DNA from: Martensiomyces pterosporus
Lineage: Eukaryota; Kickxellomycota; Kickxellomycetes; Kickxellales; Kickxellaceae
NCBI GenBank assembly: GCA_025201845.1
Contig: MU604066.1
Coordinates: 8,736-38,673 of the forward strand
Direction: 5' to 3'
Length of the DNA stretch: 29,938 nt
The notes under the pieces were generated by a model. It saw only the letters and a program-made list of their open reading frames with translations, was not told the DNA's origin and ran no database searches. Of the stretch, positions 26,583-29,938 are shown piece after piece. Both the position numbers and the translations under genes were made by a program. Within the stretch, counting starts at the first letter, position 1. Every line of letters starts with the position of its first letter.

Positions 26583-27959
26583 ATGACAAGCCCGCTTTAT
26601 AGGACGCTGCCAGCCGAGCTATGGATATCCGTGTTTGGCCAGCTGCTGAGCTTCAGAGACGTCTGCGAGTGCAGTAAGGCAAGTCGGCCGATACATGTGC
26701 GATGAACCCAGAGATACTGGTTCTATAGTAGCAGGACCTGCTAATCCTACGCCTTTCTGCCATTGCCACCGCGTTGTCGATAGGTTTGCCATGAGTGGCA
26801 GAAACTGGCTGACAGCGACCCGATATGGGGAGCGATGCTTAGAAGCCACCTGGTCAACACATACGAGGAGCAGAGACAAGCAAGGGACACCTTGAGCAAA
26901 GCCGGAGTGTCTCTGGCTGGCCGCAAGAACAAGCTGATATTCATGAGTTGGCACCGGCGGTACGGGAGATTCACAGAGAGCTACACACGCATGCGCCGGG
27001 CTATGCTGAAACTCGAGGAATGGGCTGGCGAAAACTGCCCGCCATTACTGCACAGCCTGTCACCAGGTCTCGGGTGGATGGGCGGCGAGAGCATTCCCGT
27101 CAGAGAGCTTCTGAGTGTCGTCAGCGATTCTCCTGCCATGCGTGACTTCCTCATGGCATACCACCTGCACGACGGACAGCGGCGTGTTGAGCGGTTCCTC
27201 GGCTTTGGGCTGTTTGGCTCCTACGAATGCTACGGCGAATTCTGCTCCCTGTCCTGGTTGCCATCGCGCATGCTCCAGGTTGTCGAGATGGGGCGGTTCA
27301 GTATCCTCATATTTGCTTGGTGCAGCGTGAGCAAGAACTACCTGGGAGTCGTGGTTGGATGCCCCGAGGCCCATGCTGACCATATTATGCATCACGTCAT
27401 TCAGTTGCAGCCCGGGAGCCATCGATTCGTGGACAAGGGGCTGTTTGGAATGTTCTTCCAGACATATATCGATGACCTCGCAGCTGGCCACTACGATGTG
27501 TACAATGGACTTGTGTCCATGATGCCCAATTGCGGCCCCAATACAAGCACCAGCTTCACCCGAGGCATCAGAACAACTGTGTCGGCGTTGTTCTGCCCTG
27601 ACGAGACTCCCGAGTATAGAGTGTATCGGTACCAAGTGACGTTTCAGCTCGTGGATCCGGAGGAGCTAGGGTACCCCTCGGTGCAGCTAAAGTCTCGCTC
27701 CTGGCTTGCCCACTACGAAAACAGCCAGTATACACAGTCAAACGGCGCAGGTGTTGTTGGAGAGTTCCCTACCATTTCAGAGAAGCGGCCTTACTTTAGG
27801 TATTGCTCACGCATAGTGGACGAGATAGAGGGCCTGCTGCTGGTGGGCTTTGAGGGCGGATTCACCATGGTCCCTGGCACGCTCGACAGCCCGCTGGGCC
27901 GGGAATTCACACTGCCGGTACCCTACCTGGAGGTGCCGATTCCGCTGGAGATCTTGTAG
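26583..27959 (+). CDS. FBXO3: F-box protein with SUKH and ApaG domains (FBXO3-like), two exons
   Basis: Substrate receptor of an SCF ubiquitin ligase. Exon 1 is 26583-26678 (32 codons) and exon 2 is 26784-27959; phase 0, 423 residues (human FBXO3, 471). The F-box (about residues 9-52) is rebuilt across the junction: LPAELWISVFGQLLSFRDVC, ECSK, then VCHEWQKLADSDPIWGAML. A SMI1/KNR4 (SUKH) domain follows at about 100-225 (AMLKLEEWAGENCP, MRDFLMAYHLHDGQ). The ApaG/DUF525 domain spans about 290-423: TRGIRTTVSALF, QLKSRSWLAHYENS, GVVGEFPTISEKRPYFRYCS, and a final beta-rich tail. This three-domain order is specific to FBXO3. The junction uses a GC donor. Confidence 0.93.
26679..26783 (+). other. 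FBXO3 GC-AG intron (105 nt)
   Basis: Donor AAG|GCAAGT, the usual form of GC donors, acceptor CGATAG|GTT, phase 0. A competing GTAAGG at 26674, five bases upstream, would give a frameshift and an early stop with the same acceptor. Confidence 0.82.
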
Positions 27960-27982
27960 CAGTGAGCCACAGCACTTGCTGA

Positions 27983-27990
27983 TCACGTGA
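27983..27990. promoter_or_regulatory. TCACGTGA palindrome before LIN1
   Basis: Full 8-nt palindromic E-box in the 176-nt FBXO3-LIN1 spacer, 147 nt from core end to the LIN1 ATG. Likely bHLH site, inferred. Confidence 0.4.
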
Positions 27991-28040
27991 ATAACGCCTT
28001 AATACCAGCCCGGGTGGTTTATAGTATTTGAGGCTGCTCG

Positions 28041-28047
28041 TATATAA
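28041..28047 (+). promoter_or_regulatory. TATA box of the LIN1-like gene
   Basis: TATATAA, 89-95 nt before the ATG at 28136 and about 50 nt after the E-box; good spacing for a core promoter. Confidence 0.5.
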
Positions 28048-28135
28048 CGTTTCTGCCGGGGTTTGGCTGTTTCTCTCCTGGATAGCCACCTCAATCATTA
28101 GACTACCCTTTCTTTCTGTTCAGCATATTCAACAA

Positions 28136-29407
28136 ATGGCCAGGCAGCCGAACCGCAAGCGTGTGCGCTTTGCCGAAAGCAGCACTACCAACGGCAACCA
28201 AGTCGCCACAAATGCAGGGATATACAACAGCACAGATACCCACACCGACGAATATGACAGCGATATTAACGATGGCTTGGAGGCTGACATCACGTCGAGT
28301 CGGCGGCGAGGACGTCGGGTAAATCTGGATGGCTATGGCAGCGATACAAGCGATCAGGACGAGATTGACAATCTCAGCGATTTTAGCGACGACGAAGAGC
28401 AAAAGGGCGGTGGCAGTGAGAACGACGACAGCGGCGATGTGGATGCACACACTGCCAGCAGAGACCGCAGCGACTTTGATGGCGATGGCGATGATATGTT
28501 TTCAGACAATGCTGACTCGACAAGCAAAAGCCATGCGCTGGAAAAGAAGCGGAAGCGGTACTTGGACATTGACGACATCGAGGGCCAGGAGATGAGCTCG
28601 ACTTCTCGCACCGAGGTTGATGGTGCCGACTCACCTTCTGGGCTGGATCGCAAAGGCAAGGCACCGGAATACACAGCAGCAGCAACGGACGCAGATGATT
28701 CTGAATCGGAGCAAGGAACCAAGATCGAGGCGTTCAACATGAAGGACGACCTCGAAGAAGGCAAATTTGACGCGCAGGGCAACTTTGTGTGGAACAAAAA
28801 AGATCCACAGGCATACCAGGACGGCTGGCTAGACGGACTGTCAAGAGGCACCATCGAGAAGGCACGAGAGTCCAAGGAAAAGCAGGACAAGCAGCAGCAG
28901 TCGCACGAGCAGGGTCTTTCCAAACGGTGGGACTCTGTTTCCAACGACGATATCATAATCGCTATTATAAATCTGCTGCAGCCACGCGAGACGATTCTCA
29001 ATGCCCTGGCCCGCATCGGCGGCCCGAAGAAAAAGGCAAAGAAGAGGTGGGGCAAAAAAGCGAAGGGCAAGGCTGCGGACGCAGAAGCCGATGCTGACAG
29101 CGAGAAGGAGAAGGAGAGGAAGAATAAAATTGAAGAGCTAACGGAGCTCTCGGATCAGGCAATGGCGCGTGGCATGGTCAACATCTATGATGAATCCTAC
29201 GAGCAGCTCGTCCGCCAAATGCGCATTGCTGGCCGTGTCCATGACGCCTGGCAGGCCGGCGAGTTGCTCCCCACAGCTGCAGCTGGTACAGCTGGCCAGT
29301 CTCGCATCGAGATGCCAAGCGCAACCACTAATGACGACACCGATGGCGACGGCGGTGGTCTGTTGGATGATTTGGACGACTTTGGAAAAAGCCACTACGA
29401 TGCCTAA
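28136..29407 (+). CDS. LIN1: LIN1/CD2BP2-like U5 snRNP protein lacking the GYF domain
   Basis: Homologue of the U5 snRNP protein CD2BP2/Lin1, which is associated with U5 assembly. 423 residues from ATG 28136; the preceding open frame has no ATG. The N-terminus NRKRVRFAES is followed by a long acidic Ser/Asp-rich region (about 30-200). The family core is clear: EAFNMKDDLEEGKFDAQGNF then VWNKKDPQAYQDGWLDGL (about 201-240), LLQPRETILNALARIGG (about 282-300) and ELSDQAMARGMVNIYDESYE (about 338-358). The usual GYF domain that follows in yeast and human is absent: the protein ends in Asp/Gly-rich sequence and a clean TAA, and the next gene ends 108 nt later, so there is no space for a further exon. 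Confidence 0.82.
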   Translation: MARQPNRKRVRFAESSTTNGNQVATNAGIYNSTDTHTDEYDSDINDGLEADITSSRRRGRRVNLDGYGSDTSDQDEIDNLSDFSDDEEQKGGGSENDDSGDVDAHTASRDRSDFDGDGDDMFSDNADSTSKSHALEKKRKRYLDIDDIEGQEMSSTSRTEVDGADSPSGLDRKGKAPEYTAAATDADDSESEQGTKIEAFNMKDDLEEGKFDAQGNFVWNKKDPQAYQDGWLDGLSRGTIEKARESKEKQDKQQQSHEQGLSKRWDSVSNDDIIIAIINLLQPRETILNALARIGGPKKKAKKRWGKKAKGKAADAEADADSEKEKERKNKIEELTELSDQAMARGMVNIYDESYEQLVRQMRIAGRVHDAWQAGELLPTAAAGTAGQSRIEMPSATTNDDTDGDGGGLLDDLDDFGKSHYDA

Positions 29408-29514
29408 TTCTTATAGTTCGTACAACACCATTAAGTATTCAATGGTGTGCTGGCATGAGGTCAGAATATACTAAACTGGCTTGGAGTGTCTTTGCAATTC
29501 GAGTGAAAACTAGT

Positions 29515-29938
29515 TTAAGCGAATAGGATTCCCTGCTCCTCCTTGAGCTCGTCCTCCGAATCGCTCGCAGGGCTCTCGCTGGACTCTCTGATGCGGAATG
29601 AAAGGTAAATCATGAGGAGAGCCGAAACATCAAGCAGACCCCAGTTGACGAACAGCTGTGTCTTGAAGGCAACAGCCTTGGCATCGAGCTGCCACGAGAC
29701 AGCCGCGCCGATGGACTGGATGGCCTTGTAGAACCCGGCATAGCGAGCGAGCTTTGAGGCGTCGTTGGTGATCGTGCCAAGAAGCCAGTACGCCATGTTG
29801 TTCCAGAGTGCATCCTGGATGCCCATGCACGCATACAGAATGCAGGGGCCGACGGCGCGTGCAGTCTCCTTGAAATCAATGGCGCCGCCAGGGTAGTCGG
29901 TGGGTCCAGAGGCAGTGGCGCCGTGCGTGTACTTGCTC
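29515..29938 (-). CDS. UNC93-like major facilitator protein, C-terminal part
   Basis: Last 141 residues of a membrane transporter; the frame is open to the right edge, so the start lies outside. It reads SKYTHGATASGPTDYP, then DFKETARAVGPCILYACMGI and QDALWNNMAYWLLGTITND, then KLARYAGFYKAIQSIGAAVS and WQLDA, then a last hydrophobic helix (WGLLDVSALLMIYLSF) and an acidic cytosolic tail. The AGFYKAIQSIGAAVSW segment is typical of fungal UNC93/DUF895-type proteins. Substrate is unknown. The 3' end faces LIN1 convergently. Confidence 0.85.
   Translation of the reverse strand, partial: SKYTHGATASGPTDYPGGAIDFKETARAVGPCILYACMGIQDALWNNMAYWLLGTITNDASKLARYAGFYKAIQSIGAAVSWQLDAKAVAFKTQLFVNWGLLDVSALLMIYLSFRIRESSESPASDSEDELKEEQGILFA

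Noticed and set aside
26673..26783. Standard GT-AG intron for FBXO3 from donor 26674
   Set aside because: With the only workable acceptor it shifts the frame and stops at once; the GC donor restores the F-box exactly.
1..29938. tRNA genes, transposons, CRISPR or bacterial operon structure
   Set aside because: No B-box-like GGTTCGANTCC context, no transposase or reverse transcriptase motifs, no spaced repeats; the introns and gene types are eukaryotic.

Overview
The window looks like nuclear DNA of an early-diverging fungus with a compact genome. Eighteen intact or edge-truncated protein genes and one gene relic fit in 29.9 kb. Five introns of 94-241 nt are visible, all with GTAAG-type donors except one GC-AG intron. 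The gene set mixes fungal-type housekeeping genes (TFA2, UTP17, a UNC93-like transporter, an AVT-type vacuolar transporter) with genes missing from baker's yeast but kept in animals and basal fungi: B12-dependent methylmalonyl-CoA mutase, augmin HAUS1, the APC/C-specific E2 UBE2S, FBXO3, hydroxyacid-oxoacid transhydrogenase and the complex I subunit NDUFA6. The low intron density and short intergenic regions suggest Kickxellomycotina (Coemansia-like). That placement is inference, not proof.

Layout, left to right: 3' end of HMG-CoA reductase (+); UTP17/WDR75 rRNA-processing WD40 protein (-); a small mitochondrial single-pass protein (+); lipoyl synthase (+, 2 exons); an unrecognised S/T-P-rich basic protein (-); augmin subunit HAUS1 (-), divergent from topoisomerase III (+); TFIIE-beta (+); ribosomal protein eS19 (-); a FabG/OAR1-type 3-oxoacyl-ACP reductase (+); an AVT/SLC38-type amino acid transporter (-); hydroxyacid-oxoacid transhydrogenase (-); mitochondrial acyl carrier protein (-, 2 exons), divergent from methylmalonyl-CoA mutase (+, 2 exons); complex I LYR subunit NDUFA6 (-); a broken YCII-domain relic (+); UBE2S (-, with a first coding exon that is only the ATG), divergent from an F-box/SUKH/ApaG FBXO3-like protein (+, GC-AG intron); a LIN1/CD2BP2-like U5 snRNP protein that lacks its GYF domain (+); and the 3' end of a UNC93-like transporter (-). 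No tRNA, rRNA, transposon or CRISPR array was seen.

The main theme is mitochondrial. Between about 15.4 and 25.1 kb, five of six genes encode predicted mitochondrial proteins. Three of these revolve around acyl carrier protein: the reductase that acts on ACP-bound acyl chains, ACP itself, and the LYR subunit that holds ACP in complex I. Lipoyl synthase, which works on the octanoyl product of that pathway, lies 8 kb to the left. Methylmalonyl-CoA mutase and the transhydrogenase both feed carbon toward succinate. This may be chance neighbourhood, but it is the best lead in the window. Other points of interest are the ATG-only exon, the GC-AG intron with a competing GT site, the GYF-less LIN1 homologue, a 17-nt triple tandem repeat and CACGTG boxes at similar distances before four genes.
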